Positions 8,514-19,700 are shown, counted from the stretch's first letter. The stretch: 51,853 nucleotides of DNA from Phycisphaerae bacterium (GCA_018052735.1 JAGPMT010000019.1:1-51853); one strand, 5' to 3'. Numbers and translations are program-made. The notes: a model not told the origin generated them from the sequence alone.

Positions 8514-11500
8514 ATGTCGCCATTACTGAAAGACCAAGGTTTATATGAAGTCCGCCGGGAACATGACGCCTGCGGGATCGGCGCTGTCGTTCATATCTCG
8601 GGGAAAAAAGACCATTCGATTGTAGAATACAGCAAACAAATTCTTTTGAATCTGCATCATCGCGGTGCTGCCAGCGCAGATGACGTCACCGGCGACGGGG
8701 CAGGGATTCTGACCCAGATTCCCGATGCATTTTTCCGTATGGAGACCCAACGGTTGGGCATCTGTCTTCCCGAGGCGGGCCGGTACGGCATCGGCATGGT
8801 ATTCAGCCCCAAAGACACGGGGCTTCGCAGCTGCTGCTATGGTCTGCTTGAACAGGCCGCAGCACATTACGGCTTGCGGGTTTTGGGCTGGCGCTGTGTG
8901 CCGGCAGATCCTTCGTGTCTGGGGCCAATCGCCCTGTCGGCAGAACCGTTTATCGAGCAGGTTTTTATTGACGGCTGCGGCCTGCAGGGGCAGGAACTCG
9001 AACGGAAGCTGTATTTGACCCGCAAGCGCACGGAACGGCTGGTTTATGAGGCACTCGGCCCGGCCGCTGAAGACTTTTATATTGTGTCGCTGTCGGGCAG
9101 AACCCTCTGCTATAAGGGGATGTTTATGGCCTGGCAGCTGTTTGCCTATTACCCGGACCTCAACGACCAGCGTTTTGCATCGGCACTGGCAATTGTGCAT
9201 CAGCGCTACAGCACGAATACCTTCCCCAACTGGAAACTGGCGCATCCGTTCCGCTGCATTGCCCACAACGGCGAAATCAATACGCTCAGCGGCAACCGCA
9301 ACTGCATGCGGATGCGTGAAAAACGGCTCAAATGCGAGCTGCTGGGCGAGGATTTAAGCGACTTGCTGCCGGTACTGACGCCCGGCGGCAGTGATTCTGC
9401 TTCGTTTGACAATATGCTTGAGCTGCTGACGATGGCCGGCCGGAGCATGCCGCATGCCTTGATGATGATGATTCCGGAGGCCTTCGGAGCCAAATACCAC
9501 ATCAGTACTGACAAACGGGCATTTTACGAATACCACGCCTCGATTATGGAGCCGTGGGACGGGCCGGCGGCTATGGTTTTCAGCGATGGACGTCTGCTGG
9601 GGGCAACATTGGACCGCAACGGATTGCGTCCCTGCCGGTATACGATTACCACCGATGGTCTGGTTCTTATGGCCAGCGAAACCGGCGTCGTGGAATTTCC
9701 GCCGGAGCAGATTCGCACGAAAGGCCGTCTTCAGCCGGGGAAGATGTTTCTTGTGGACACCGAAGAAGGCCGAATTATTACGGACAATGAAATCAAAAGC
9801 ACCATCTCCCGGCAGAAGCCGTATCGGCGGTGGCTTGACGAAAACCGCATCGAGCTGAAGGGCTTGTTCGATACGCCGACTCTCGAACTGGGCACTCCGG
9901 AAACGCTGGCGGCGCGGATGCGGATGTTTGGCTATACCCGCGAGGAGCTGCGCGTGCTTATCAAGCCGATGGCCGTCAATGCTCAGGAGCCGGTCGGCTC
10001 CATGGGAACCGATACTCCCCCGGCGGTGCTCAGCGACCGGCCGCGTCTGCTGTATGATTACTTCAAGCAGCTTTTTGCACAGGTAACCAATCCGCCGATT
10101 GATCCGCTGCGGGAAGGATTGGTCATGAGCTTAATGAGCTTTACCGGCAAGAAACTCAATATTCTCGAGGAGTCTGCCCGTCATTGCCGTCAGCTGAAGC
10201 TGCCGCATCCGATTCTGACCAATGAGGATATGGCTCGTCTTCGTCAGATCGTCCGCAGCGATTTCAAGGTTGAGACGATTGATGCGGTCTTTACACTGGA
10301 CAAAACGGATGCAACGCTTGGGCTCAAAGGAGCCATTGACCGGCTGATTGAGCAGGCCCAGATAGCCATTGTGCAGCGTGATGCATCGCTAATTATTATC
10401 AGCGACAAAAACGCCGGACCGGATAAAGCCCCGATACCGGCGCTGCTGGCTGTTTCCGCCGTTCATCATGCGCTGATAGAACGGGGGCTGCGCGGTGAAG
10501 CCGGCCTGATTGTGGAAACCGGTGAAGCCCGTGAAGTGCAGCATTTCTGTCTGCTGTGCGGCTACGGGGCCAACGGCATCAATCCCTATTTAGTCTTTGA
10601 AGCCCTGTATCATATGCACCAGCAGCGGGACCTGCCGGCCGAACTGGAACCGGTTCAAATCGCCGACAATTATATCGCCGCCGTCAAAAAGGGCATTCTC
10701 AAGACAATGAGCAAGATGGGCATCTCCACGCTGCGCAGCTATTTCAATTCGCAGCTGTTTGAAGCTGTCGGCATCAGCCAGACGGTGATTGATGCGTATT
10801 TCACCGGCACCAGCTCCCGCATCGGCGGCATCGGTCTGGAACAGATTGCAGCCGATATCTGCCGGCGGCATCAGAATGCCTATACGGAGCCGCAGCCGGG
10901 TTCTCTTGAACTCGAGTTCGGGGGCGATTATGCCTTCCGCCTGACGGGGGAGCGGCATTTGTGGAATCCGACAACTGTCAGCCGGCTTCAGCATGCGGCG
11001 GTTTACAACGACAAAAAAGCCTATGAAGAATTTGCCAAAGCCGTCAATGACCAGTCCCAAGCACTCTGCACGCTGCGGGGACTTTTTGCCTTTACCAATA
11101 CCCATCCGATACCGATTGAAGAAGTTGAACCGGCCGATGCCATCGTCAAGCGGTTCTGCACAGGCGCGATGAGCCACGGTTCCATCAGCAGGGAAGCGCA
11201 CGAATGTCTGGCTGTTGCGATGAACCGGCTGGGCGGGATGAGCAATACCGGCGAAGGGGGCGAAGATCCGGTGCGGTATCAGAAGGAACCCAACGGCGAC
11301 TCGAAAAACTGTGCGATCAAGCAGGTTGCCAGCGGCCGCTTCGGCGTTACCATCGAGTATCTGGCCAACGCCAGAGAAATCCAAATCAAAATGGCTCAGG
11401 GAGCCAAGCCGGGCGAAGGCGGCCAGCTGCCGGGCAAAAAGGTTTCATCGGAGATTGCCCGGCTGCGGCATTCCACGCCGGGGGTGACGCTGATTTCCCC

Positions 11501-13073
11501 CCCGCCGCATCATGATATTTATTCCATTGAGGATTTAGCACAGCTTATTTACGACCTTAAGTGTGCCAATCCGTCGGCCAAGGTTTCTGTCAAACTCGTT
11601 TCGGAGGTGGGCGTGGGGACCATTGCCGCCGGTGTGGCCAAAGGCAATGCGGATGAAGTTCTCATCAGCGGCTATGACGGGGGTACGGGAGCCAGTCCGT
11701 GGTCGTCAATCAAGCATGCCGGCTGTCCATGGGAGCTAGGGCTGGCCGAAACCCAGCAGGTTCTGGTGATGAACAAACTGCGCGACCGCATTCGCGTGCA
11801 GGTGGACGGGCAGATTCGTACGGGGCGCGATGTAGTAATCGGCGCCCTGCTGGGAGCTGAACGGTTTGGCTTCGGGACAGCGGCACTGGTGTGTCTGGGA
11901 TGCACTCTGCTGCGCAAATGCCACGAGGGTGCCTGCACTTTCGGCATTGCCACACAAGACCCCGAACTGCGCAAGCGCTTTAAGGGCAAACCCGAATACA
12001 TCATCAACTACCTGCGGTTCGTGGCCGAGGAAGTGCGTCAATGGATGGCGCTGCTGGGATTTCGTCAATTTCATGAAATGGTCGGCCGGACAGACAAACT
12101 GTGCATGCAGGCGGCCCTTGAGCACTACAAGGCCAAAGGGCTGGATTACTCCAAGATTTTCCAGCCGCCCACTGCCGACCGGCCGGATGCGTTATACAAT
12201 TCCAGAGGCCAAGCAAATCCGCTGAAAAATCATCGCGACTGGGAATTGATTGAGCAATGCCGCCCTGCCTTTGACAAGAGACAAAAGGTGCGTATTCAGA
12301 TGGCAGTCAGAAACACCGATCGGACCATCGGGGCCATTTTGAGCAACCGTCTTTTGCAGGCATTCGGTTCCGCCGGACTGCCGGAGGATACCATCGAAAT
12401 CGAATGTACCGGCTCGGCTGGTCAAAGTTTCGGGGCATTCCTGATAAAAGGCGTAACGCTGAAGCTGATTGGGGACAGCAACGATTATTTGGGAAAGGGT
12501 CTCAGCGGCGGCCGGATTATTGTCCAAACGCCGCCCGGCTCGCCCTTTCAGGCGCATGAAAATATTATTGCCGGCAATACCCTGCTTTACGGAGCGACAT
12601 CCGGGGAAGTATTCATCAACGGGATGGTCGGCGAGCGGTTCTGCGTCCGCAACAGCGGCGCCACTGCTGTCGTGGAAGGGGTGGGCGATCACGGATGTGA
12701 GTATATGACCGGCGGTCTGGTTGTGGTGCTGGGGCAGACCGGATGCAACTTTGCAGCCGGAATGAGCGGCGGCATTGCCTATGTTCTCGATGAACTTCAG
12801 CTTTTTGACACCTTATGCAATCTTGATATGGTGGATCTTGAAAGTGTGTGGAAATCCGAGGATGAAGACTTGCTGTACAAACTGATTGAAAAACACCAGC
12901 GCTTGACCCAAAGCGCCCGGGCTCGGCGCATTCTGGAGGCCTGGCCGGATATGGTGGGACGATTCGTCAAAGTCATTCCGATTGATTACCGCCTTGCGTT
13001 GGAACGCATCCGGGCCGGCGAAGAACGCGGGACGGATACCACTCCGGCAACCGAGGAGGTGTTCCATGGCTAA
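8514..13073 (+). CDS. gltB: Glutamate synthase large subunit (GOGAT alpha chain)
   Basis: 1519 residues, full length for a bacterial NADPH-GOGAT large chain. It hydrolyses glutamine and transfers the ammonia to 2-oxoglutarate to give glutamate. The order is: a propeptide ending at Cys20 (EHDACGIG), the Ntn-type glutaminase nucleophile exposed after processing; the glutaminase domain to about residue 420; a central domain; the FMN-binding synthase barrel (GSISREAHECLA, GEGGQLPGKKVS, SGYDGGTGASPWSS); the 3Fe-4S cysteines Cys1130, Cys1136 and Cys1141 in the spacing Cx5Cx4C; and the C-terminal GXGXG helix domain (GGLVVVLG and repeats). The start ATG follows AGGATTAGAG. The reading frame overlaps gltD by 8 bases, implying coupled translation. 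Confidence 0.97.
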   Translation: MSPLLKDQGLYEVRREHDACGIGAVVHISGKKDHSIVEYSKQILLNLHHRGAASADDVTGDGAGILTQIPDAFFRMETQRLGICLPEAGRYGIGMVFSPKDTGLRSCCYGLLEQAAAHYGLRVLGWRCVPADPSCLGPIALSAEPFIEQVFIDGCGLQGQELERKLYLTRKRTERLVYEALGPAAEDFYIVSLSGRTLCYKGMFMAWQLFAYYPDLNDQRFASALAIVHQRYSTNTFPNWKLAHPFRCIAHNGEINTLSGNRNCMRMREKRLKCELLGEDLSDLLPVLTPGGSDSASFDNMLELLTMAGRSMPHALMMMIPEAFGAKYHISTDKRAFYEYHASIMEPWDGPAAMVFSDGRLLGATLDRNGLRPCRYTITTDGLVLMASETGVVEFPPEQIRTKGRLQPGKMFLVDTEEGRIITDNEIKSTISRQKPYRRWLDENRIELKGLFDTPTLELGTPETLAARMRMFGYTREELRVLIKPMAVNAQEPVGSMGTDTPPAVLSDRPRLLYDYFKQLFAQVTNPPIDPLREGLVMSLMSFTGKKLNILEESARHCRQLKLPHPILTNEDMARLRQIVRSDFKVETIDAVFTLDKTDATLGLKGAIDRLIEQAQIAIVQRDASLIIISDKNAGPDKAPIPALLAVSAVHHALIERGLRGEAGLIVETGEAREVQHFCLLCGYGANGINPYLVFEALYHMHQQRDLPAELEPVQIADNYIAAVKKGILKTMSKMGISTLRSYFNSQLFEAVGISQTVIDAYFTGTSSRIGGIGLEQIAADICRRHQNAYTEPQPGSLELEFGGDYAFRLTGERHLWNPTTVSRLQHAAVYNDKKAYEEFAKAVNDQSQALCTLRGLFAFTNTHPIPIEEVEPADAIVKRFCTGAMSHGSISREAHECLAVAMNRLGGMSNTGEGGEDPVRYQKEPNGDSKNCAIKQVASGRFGVTIEYLANAREIQIKMAQGAKPGEGGQLPGKKVSSEIARLRHSTPGVTLISPPPHHDIYSIEDLAQLIYDLKCANPSAKVSVKLVSEVGVGTIAAGVAKGNADEVLISGYDGGTGASPWSSIKHAGCPWELGLAETQQVLVMNKLRDRIRVQVDGQIRTGRDVVIGALLGAERFGFGTAALVCLGCTLLRKCHEGACTFGIATQDPELRKRFKGKPEYIINYLRFVAEEVRQWMALLGFRQFHEMVGRTDKLCMQAALEHYKAKGLDYSKIFQPPTADRPDALYNSRGQANPLKNHRDWELIEQCRPAFDKRQKVRIQMAVRNTDRTIGAILSNRLLQAFGSAGLPEDTIEIECTGSAGQSFGAFLIKGVTLKLIGDSNDYLGKGLSGGRIIVQTPPGSPFQAHENIIAGNTLLYGATSGEVFINGMVGERFCVRNSGATAVVEGVGDHGCEYMTGGLVVVLGQTGCNFAAGMSGGIAYVLDELQLFDTLCNLDMVDLESVWKSEDEDLLYKLIEKHQRLTQSARARRILEAWPDMVGRFVKVIPIDYRLALERIRAGEERGTDTTPATEEVFHG

Positions 13074-14487
13074 AATCAAAGGTTTTCTGGAATACCCGCG
13101 TCAGTCGGTTCCGTATCGCCCTGTTGAGGAGCGCATTGGCGATTACAGAGAAATCGAAATTCCCTTAACGCCGGAAGCAATTGTGCAGCAGGCTGCACGC
13201 TGTGCCGACTGCGGAATCCCCTTCTGTCATGGGGCGGGCTGTCCGCTGGGCAATCTTATCCCTGAATTCAACGAGCTGATTTATTCGGAGAAATGGAAAG
13301 AGGCCTGTGAGGTTCTGCATGCGACCAACAATTTTCCCGAAATTACCGGTCGGGTATGTCCGGCGCCTTGTGAAACAGCCTGCACGCTGGCGGTCAATGA
13401 CAAGCCCGTTCTGATTCGCCATATTGAATGCCAGATTGTCGAACGGGGCTTCCGCGAGGGCTGGATTGTGCCGCTTGTTCCCAGAAGCCGCACGGGCAAA
13501 ACAGTCGCCGTTGTGGGTTCGGGGCCGGCTGGTCTTGCGGCGGCTCAGCAATTGGCACGAGCCGGACATAAAGTTACCGTCTTTGAACGGGAAAACAAAC
13601 CCGGCGGGCTTCTTCGCTACGGGATACCCGATTTCAAGCTGGAAAAATGGATACTTGACCGGCGTCTGAAGCAAATGAGCGAGGAAGGGGTGGAATTTGA
13701 GACGCAGGTGCATGTAGGGCAAGATATCTCGGCCTCTTATTTATGCAGACGTTTCGATGCAGTGTGTCTGACAGCCGGCGCCTGCCAGCCGCGGGATTTG
13801 AACATTCCCGGCAGGGGCTATGAAAACATTGTGTTTGCGATGGATTTTCTGCGGATGCAGAACAAAATCAACGCCGGCGAGACGGCCGTTTGCCCCAGCG
13901 GTCTCCATGCGGCCGGCAAGAATGTTGTGGTTATCGGCGGCGGCGACACAGGAAGCGACTGTGTAGGCACTGCGCGGCGGCAGGGTGCTAAATCCATCAC
14001 CCAAATTGAAATCCTGCCTCAGCCGCCCGAGACGCGCCCGCCGGATACGCCATGGCCGATGTGGCCGCGCACGATGCGGACCAGCTCCAGCCATGAAGAG
14101 GGCTGCCGGCGGATGTGGAGCATTCTGACCAAGCAATTCAGCGGCACAGAAATCAGAGTCAGCCGTGTTCACTGCGTCCGTGTCGAATGGAAGCAGATCA
14201 ACGGCCAGTGGAAATTTACCGAAGTGCCCGGATCCGAATTTACGCTGGATGCCGATTTGGTGCTGCTGGCACTCGGATTTGTGCACGTTGAACACGGTCC
14301 GCTGGTGACAGATTTGGGCTTGAAACTGGATGACCGCGGCAATATTGCTGTTACCAACTGTCAGACCAGCAATCCGAAGGTGTTTGCCGCCGGAGATGCC
14401 GTTAGCGGAGCATCCCTTGTTGTGCGGGCTATTCACTCCGGGCGTATTGCCGCAAACGCTGTTGACCAATACCTGCGTATGCGTTAG
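13066..14487 (+). CDS. gltD: Glutamate synthase small subunit (NADPH-dependent, beta chain)
   Basis: 473 residues. This flavoprotein takes electrons from NADPH through FAD and two 4Fe-4S clusters to the large subunit. The N-terminal cluster-binding cysteines are visible (RCADCGIPFCHGAGCPLGN and GRVCPAPCETAC), followed by an FAD dinucleotide fold (VAVVGSGPAGLAAAQQL), an NADPH fold (VVVIGGGDTGSDC) and the closing FAD segment (VFAAGDAVSGASLVVRA). I chose ATG 13066 because it overlaps the gltB stop by 8 bases and has a near-perfect GAGGAGGT six bases upstream; a longer in-frame extension back into gltB has no support. Length and motifs are normal for the family. Confidence 0.97.
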   Translation: MAKIKGFLEYPRQSVPYRPVEERIGDYREIEIPLTPEAIVQQAARCADCGIPFCHGAGCPLGNLIPEFNELIYSEKWKEACEVLHATNNFPEITGRVCPAPCETACTLAVNDKPVLIRHIECQIVERGFREGWIVPLVPRSRTGKTVAVVGSGPAGLAAAQQLARAGHKVTVFERENKPGGLLRYGIPDFKLEKWILDRRLKQMSEEGVEFETQVHVGQDISASYLCRRFDAVCLTAGACQPRDLNIPGRGYENIVFAMDFLRMQNKINAGETAVCPSGLHAAGKNVVVIGGGDTGSDCVGTARRQGAKSITQIEILPQPPETRPPDTPWPMWPRTMRTSSSHEEGCRRMWSILTKQFSGTEIRVSRVHCVRVEWKQINGQWKFTEVPGSEFTLDADLVLLALGFVHVEHGPLVTDLGLKLDDRGNIAVTNCQTSNPKVFAAGDAVSGASLVVRAIHSGRIAANAVDQYLRMR

Positions 14488-14558
14488 AATGCGGTTTGAA
14501 TATGTTTTGCGTGCCTTGTTTTATCGGCTTACAGCTGTTTATGGTAGAGGATTTGTAA

Positions 14559-16202
14559 ATGTCGTTCAGACTGGCGCTGGCACAGATCAATTCGACAGTC
14601 GGGGATATAGGGCATAATGCCCAAACCATCGCGGCCATGGCCAAGCGGGCCAGAGAACAGGCCGTGGATGTTGTGGTATTTCCCGAATTGTGCCTGTGCG
14701 GCTATCCGCCGGAAGATTTGCTGCACAAGCCGGGTTTTCTGCAGGATAATATTGCGGCATTGGAGGGTTTGCTGCCGGAAATACGGGGGCTGACTGCTCT
14801 GGTCGGTTTCGCACAGCCCGATCATCAGCAATGCTACAATGCAGCCGCCGTGATTCGTGATGGAGTTATCGCATCCATTTATCATAAGGGCCAGCTGCCC
14901 AATTACGGTGTTTTTGACGAAAAACGCTATTTTGTCCCCGGCCGGAATCCCCTTGTTATTGAGCAGGGGCCTACCCGCATCGCCGTTACCATCTGCGAGG
15001 ACATCTGGGATATTCGCTGGTTGGATTCATATCTGGGAGACTATCGGGGGCATCTGGACCTTATTGTCAATCTGTCGGCTTCGCCCTTTTATGCCGGTAA
15101 AATAAAGGACCGCCAGGCAGCTCTGGTCCGATGCAGCAGGCATTTCAACTGTGCGGCGGCATACTGCAATCTGGTCGGCGGACAGGACGAACTGGTCTTC
15201 GACGGCCGGAGCATGATTGTCACGGCACAGGGAACGATTGCCGCTCAGGCCAAAGCGTTTGACGAAGATCTGTATATTGCGGACATTGAGCATCATGCCG
15301 GCAGGCCGCTGACAATTCACCCCATCAGCAACTCTTTCTTTTCGGATCAAAACGATATTGTAGAGGAGGTCTGGCAGGCACTGGTGCTGGGCACCCGTGA
15401 TTATGTCCGTAAAAATGGCTTTTCACGGGTTGTAGTGGGATTGAGCGGGGGCATCGATTCATCGCTGGTGGCAGCTGTCGCCGTTGAAGCGCTGGGACGT
15501 CAAAATGTCATCGGCATCACAATGCCGTCCCGATTCAATTCCGCTGAAACGCGCAGCGATGCGCAGACACTGGCAAGCCGTTTGGGCATTGAGTTTCACA
15601 CAATACCGATTTCGGACATACTGGACATATTCAGCCGCACATTGGGCAAGGTTGACGGCTGGAGCGAACAGGGACTGGCCTACGAGAACCTCCAAGCCCG
15701 CATTCGGGGTACCATTCTGATGTCTTACTCCAACCAGTTCGGCTGGTTGGTTCTGACCACAGGCAACAAAAGCGAAACAGCGGTGGGCTATTCGACGCTT
15801 TACGGCGATACAGCCGGCGGCTTTGCGGTTATCAAAGATGTGCCAAAGACGCTGGTTTACAAGCTCAGTGCCTATTACAACGATCGTGCGGGCCAGCCGA
15901 TCATCCCGGAATCGGTTATCACCCGTGCTCCTTCTGCAGAATTGCGTCCGAACCAGAAAGACACAGATTCGCTGCCTGACTATGATCTGCTGGATGCGAT
16001 TCTGAAAAACTATATTGAGCTGGATCACTCTGCGGCTGATCTGATTCACAACGGCTTTCCCGAAGAGCAGGTTCGGCGTGTGCTGCGGCTGGTGGACAAA
16101 AGCGAATACAAGCGCCGCCAGTGTCCGCCGGGTATTAAAATCACACCCCGTGCCTTTGGCAAAGACCGCCGAATGCCTATCACGAATAAATATAATCCAT
16201 AA
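14559..16202 (+). CDS. nadE: Glutamine-dependent NAD+ synthetase
   Basis: 547 residues, the two-domain type. The N-terminal nitrilase-fold glutaminase has its triad at Glu43 (FPELCLCGYP), Lys110 (YHKGQLPNYG) and Cys146 (TICEDIWDI); the C-terminal synthetase has the ATP pyrophosphatase loop LSGGIDSSL at about 295-303 and TGNKSETAVGYSTLYGD. It uses glutamine-derived ammonia to turn nicotinate adenine dinucleotide into NAD+ in the last step of NAD synthesis. The start ATG has AGAGGA upstream. It lies 71 bases after gltD on the same strand with no terminator visible between them, so it may be co-transcribed; its glutamine demand fits the neighbourhood. Confidence 0.95.
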   Translation: MSFRLALAQINSTVGDIGHNAQTIAAMAKRAREQAVDVVVFPELCLCGYPPEDLLHKPGFLQDNIAALEGLLPEIRGLTALVGFAQPDHQQCYNAAAVIRDGVIASIYHKGQLPNYGVFDEKRYFVPGRNPLVIEQGPTRIAVTICEDIWDIRWLDSYLGDYRGHLDLIVNLSASPFYAGKIKDRQAALVRCSRHFNCAAAYCNLVGGQDELVFDGRSMIVTAQGTIAAQAKAFDEDLYIADIEHHAGRPLTIHPISNSFFSDQNDIVEEVWQALVLGTRDYVRKNGFSRVVVGLSGGIDSSLVAAVAVEALGRQNVIGITMPSRFNSAETRSDAQTLASRLGIEFHTIPISDILDIFSRTLGKVDGWSEQGLAYENLQARIRGTILMSYSNQFGWLVLTTGNKSETAVGYSTLYGDTAGGFAVIKDVPKTLVYKLSAYYNDRAGQPIIPESVITRAPSAELRPNQKDTDSLPDYDLLDAILKNYIELDHSAADLIHNGFPEEQVRRVLRLVDKSEYKRRQCPPGIKITPRAFGKDRRMPITNKYNP

Positions 16203-16222
16203 GACTCCTGCCGGCAGCAGTC
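16203..16222 (+). terminator. Hairpin directly after nadE (weak terminator candidate)
   Basis: GACT and AGTC flank the 10-base palindrome CTGCCGGCAG, forming a hairpin that starts at the base after the nadE stop codon. Only a short T-poor stretch follows (CCTAAATTTG), so termination would be weak. Confidence 0.3.
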
Positions 16223-16628
16223 CCTAAATTTGTCAATGGAGCAGTGTTAGTGTTTTGACCTTGCATTCCTTTGCATAGCCGAGTGTTTCCTAACATCAAT
16301 ATACGCCCTTCCCTGCGGGTCAGAACCCCCCTCTTATATGTGCTGATATGGTCTTTTGGGAGGGCTTAATTCTATTTTGGACTCCATATTTCCAATATAT
16401 TCTGTATCCGTAAATACCCAGCCGGACAGAGCAAAAACAATCCAGCCAAATCCTAAAATCTCAAGTGAATATTGGCTGTTTCAAGCAATTAAAAACGCCC
16501 CCTTTAAATGGTTCGATAACAGCAGAAAAAAAATTTTTTTCTGTTAGTTCCGTATTTACAAGCATTAACAGACAGCGTGCAATTTTTTTCGATTTTTACC
16601 CTTTGCACAGCGACCTGCCAACGGTATA
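16223..16628. other. Gene-free stretch before nrdJ
   Basis: About 400 bases without a credible gene. An open frame of 63 codons at 16356-16547 has no ribosome site and no recognisable family. No cobalamin riboswitch elements (B12 box GCCACTG) were seen although the following enzyme is B12-dependent. The last 130 bases are AT-rich and run into the nrdJ promoter. Confidence 0.4.
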
Positions 16629-16656
16629 TTGACGTAGTAAGTATTGACTATATATT
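16629..16656 (+). promoter_or_regulatory. Candidate nrdJ promoter
   Basis: TTGACG (16629-16634), a 16-base spacer and TATATT (16651-16656). The -10 element lies inside the first NrdR box, so repressor binding would block polymerase. Confidence 0.55.
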
Positions 16657-16691
16657 GTTATTTTTATTTATTATCATTCAACATATTGTAT
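16645..16691. promoter_or_regulatory. Tandem NrdR boxes
   Basis: Box 1 (16645-16660, TGACTATATATTGTTA) and box 2 (16676-16691, ATTCAACATATTGTAT) match the NrdR consensus acaCwAtATaTwGtgt; the core CWATATATWG is perfect in box 1 and has one mismatch in box 2. Their centres are 31 bases apart, about three helical turns, the spacing typical for this repressor. They lie just upstream of the class II ribonucleotide reductase start and overlap its promoter. Confidence 0.75.
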
Positions 16692-16709
16692 TATTCAGGA
16701 AGGTTTACA

Positions 16710-19700
16710 ATGGCCGGCGAACGGATTCCAGCAGCGGGTGAAGCAATGATTAATCCAGACTTCAAACCATGGCAAAAATCACAACATATAGGATATAAAG
16801 GACTTAGGGTTCCGTCGTATTTTTCAACCCCGGGGATTCACCCTTTCGACCAAATCGAATGGGAGAAAAGGCAGGCCAAAATCACCGATGAAACGGGCAA
16901 GGTTATATTTGAGCAGAATGATGTAGAAGTCCCTGCCAATTGGAGTCAATTGGCGACAAAAGTTGTCGTCAGCAAATACTTTTATGGTGATATTCATCAA
17001 GCCGGCCAGCGTGAAAACTCCGTTAAACAGCTTGTTCACAGGGTTTGTAAAGCCATTGCAGACAGGGGATTGAAAGACGGCTACTTCGCCAGCGAGCAGG
17101 ATGGAGAGACATTTTATCAAGAATTAACTTGGCTTTGCGTCAACCAATATGGGGCGTTTAATTCACCGGTTTGGTTCAATGTGGGGCTTTATGATGTTTA
17201 CGGGGTCAAGGGAAGCGAGCATAATTATCATTGGGACAATCGGTTAAAGAAAGCTGTGCCCTGCTCCAGCAGCTATGAATATCCGCAGGCCTCGGCGTGT
17301 TTTATTCTGTCGGTTGATGATACGATGGATGACATTATGCGTCTGGCCCGCAGTGAAGCGATGCTGTTTAAGCATGGTTCGGGTACAGGTACAGACCTTT
17401 CGACCCTTCGCAGCAGCCGGGAGAAGCTGTCCGGTGGGGGCAAACCTTCTGGACCGCTGAGTTTTATGCGGGTTTATGACCAGATTGCAGCCGTAGTGAA
17501 ATCCGGCGGCAAGACGCGGCGGGCAGCCAAAATGCAGTCGCTGATGATTACGCACCCTGACATTCGGGAGTTTATCACCTGCAAAACGGAAGAAGAAAAG
17601 AAGGCATGGGCATTAATCGACCAAGGATACAGCCCGGATGATGCTTACAGCAGCATTATGTTCCAGAACTCCAATCTTTCTGTCCGTGTGACAGATGAGT
17701 TTATGGAGGCGGTTGAAAAAGACGGCATCTGGCGGACAACGGCTGTTACTACCGGCAAAAAACTGGAGGAAATGTCAGCCCGTGAACTGATGAACCTGAT
17801 TGCCGAAGGAACACGCATCTGCGGCGATCCGGGCTTGCAGTATCATACCACTATCAACAAATGGCATACCTGTCCCAATTCCGGACCTATCCATGCCTCC
17901 AATCCGTGCAGTGAATATATGTTCATCAACAATTCGGCCTGCAATCTGGCATCGCTGAACCTGATGAAGTTCCGCAATGATGACGGCTCCTTCAATATAG
18001 ACCGTTTCAAGCAGGCCATCCGGATTTTTATTATTGCTCAAGATATTCTGGTCGACAACGGCAGCTACCCGGAAGCATCCATCACAGAGAACAGCCATCG
18101 CTTCCGCCCGCTGGGGCTGGGATATGCCAATCTGGGCAGTCTGATAATGAGTCTGGCATTGCCCTATGATTCGGATCAGGCGCGTGCCTGGGCGGCGGCT
18201 GTTACGGCCATTATGACCGGCACGGCTTATGCGGTCAGTGCTGAATTGGCGGCGATGAAGGGAGCATTCGAGGAGTTTGAGAAAAACAAGGAGCCGATGC
18301 TGAATGTCATCGCCATGCATCGCGAGCATGCCCGCAATATCCCCGAAATGCACTGCCCGGATTACCTGCTCAGCGCCGCCAAGGATGCATGGGATCAGGC
18401 GTTCAATGCCGGAACCCAGCACGGCTATCGCAATGCCCAAACGACTGTATTGGCGCCGACCGGCACTATCGGATTCATGATGGACTGCGACACAACCGGC
18501 ATTGAGCCGGATATTGCTTTGGTTAAATACAAACTGCTGGCCGGCGGCGGCATGCTGAAGCTGGTCAACCGCACAGTGCCTCTGGCTCTCGAGCGGCTGG
18601 GCTACAGCCCGGAAGATATCAAAGATATTTGCGATGCCATCGATCGGGATGACACCATTGAAACAGCCGAGAAGCTGCGTCCGGAACATCTGCCCGTTTT
18701 TGACTGTGCGTTCAAAGCCAAAAACGGCAAGCGGTATATTCATTATATGGCCCATCTGAAGATGATGGCTGCCGTTCAGCCGTTTTTGTCCGGCGCTATC
18801 AGCAAGACCATCAATATGCCCAAAGAAAGCACTGCCGATGAAATTGCGGCGGCCTATATGGAAGGATGGAAGCTGGGGCTCAAGGCGGTAGCCATTTACC
18901 GCGATGGTTCCAAGCGTCTTCAGCCGGTTAATACCGAAACCAAAACCGACAGCAAAAAGAAAAAGGCAACTGAAGAAACATCCGCGCCGCGTCCGTTCCG
19001 CCGGCGCCTGCCCGAAACCCGCAACAGCATCACGCATAAATTTTCCGTAGCAGGACATGAAGGTTATCTGACGGTCGGGCTGTATGAAGACGGCCAGCCC
19101 GGCGAACTGTTCATTACGATGGCCAAAGAAGGCAGTACCGTCGGCGGCCTGATGGATGTGGTGGGCACCTGCGTATCGATGGCCCTGCAATACGGCGTGC
19201 CGCTGATTACGCTGGTCGATAAATTCCGCCATGCACGGTTTGAGCCGGCCGGCATGACCAGCAATAAGAACATCCCGTTTGCCAAAAGCTTGATAGACTA
19301 TATCTTCTGCTGGATGGGCTGCCAGTTCATTCCGGGGTACGCCGAAAAGAATATCCCCAACCCTCCAACAGCACCGGCTGTTGAAAATAAAACCGTCACA
19401 ACAGCCAAAGAGCTGGTGCAGAAAACACAGGATCTAGCTAAAAAGATTGATCAAGCCAAAGCGCTTCAGAAGAAAACGGGAATCCCTGAAATACGCGCAG
19501 CCGGTCCGGCTCTGCAGGCAGCCAAACCGCCGCTGACCGATCCGAACCGCTTTGCCGAGCGCATTGTACAGACAATTACCGCTGTCGCAGGCGCACCCGA
19601 CGGCACCCAAGCCAGCATTATGAGTCAGTTCAATGACCAATTTGAACATTTTCAGGATGATGCGCCTGCTTGCGACATTTGCGGCAGTATCTGTGTTCGG

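Noticed and set aside
12982-13065. Longer upstream start for gltD
   Set aside because: It would overlap gltB by nearly 90 bases and has no ribosome site, while ATG 13066 has a near-perfect one.
16223-16628. Cobalamin riboswitch before the B12-dependent reductase
   Set aside because: No B12 box or typical stems were found; NrdR boxes explain the control better.
17775-19232. Long open frame (485 codons) on the minus strand inside nrdJ
   Set aside because: Lies fully antisense to a well-conserved enzyme, has no ribosome site and its translation resembles no family; it is a by-product of codon bias.
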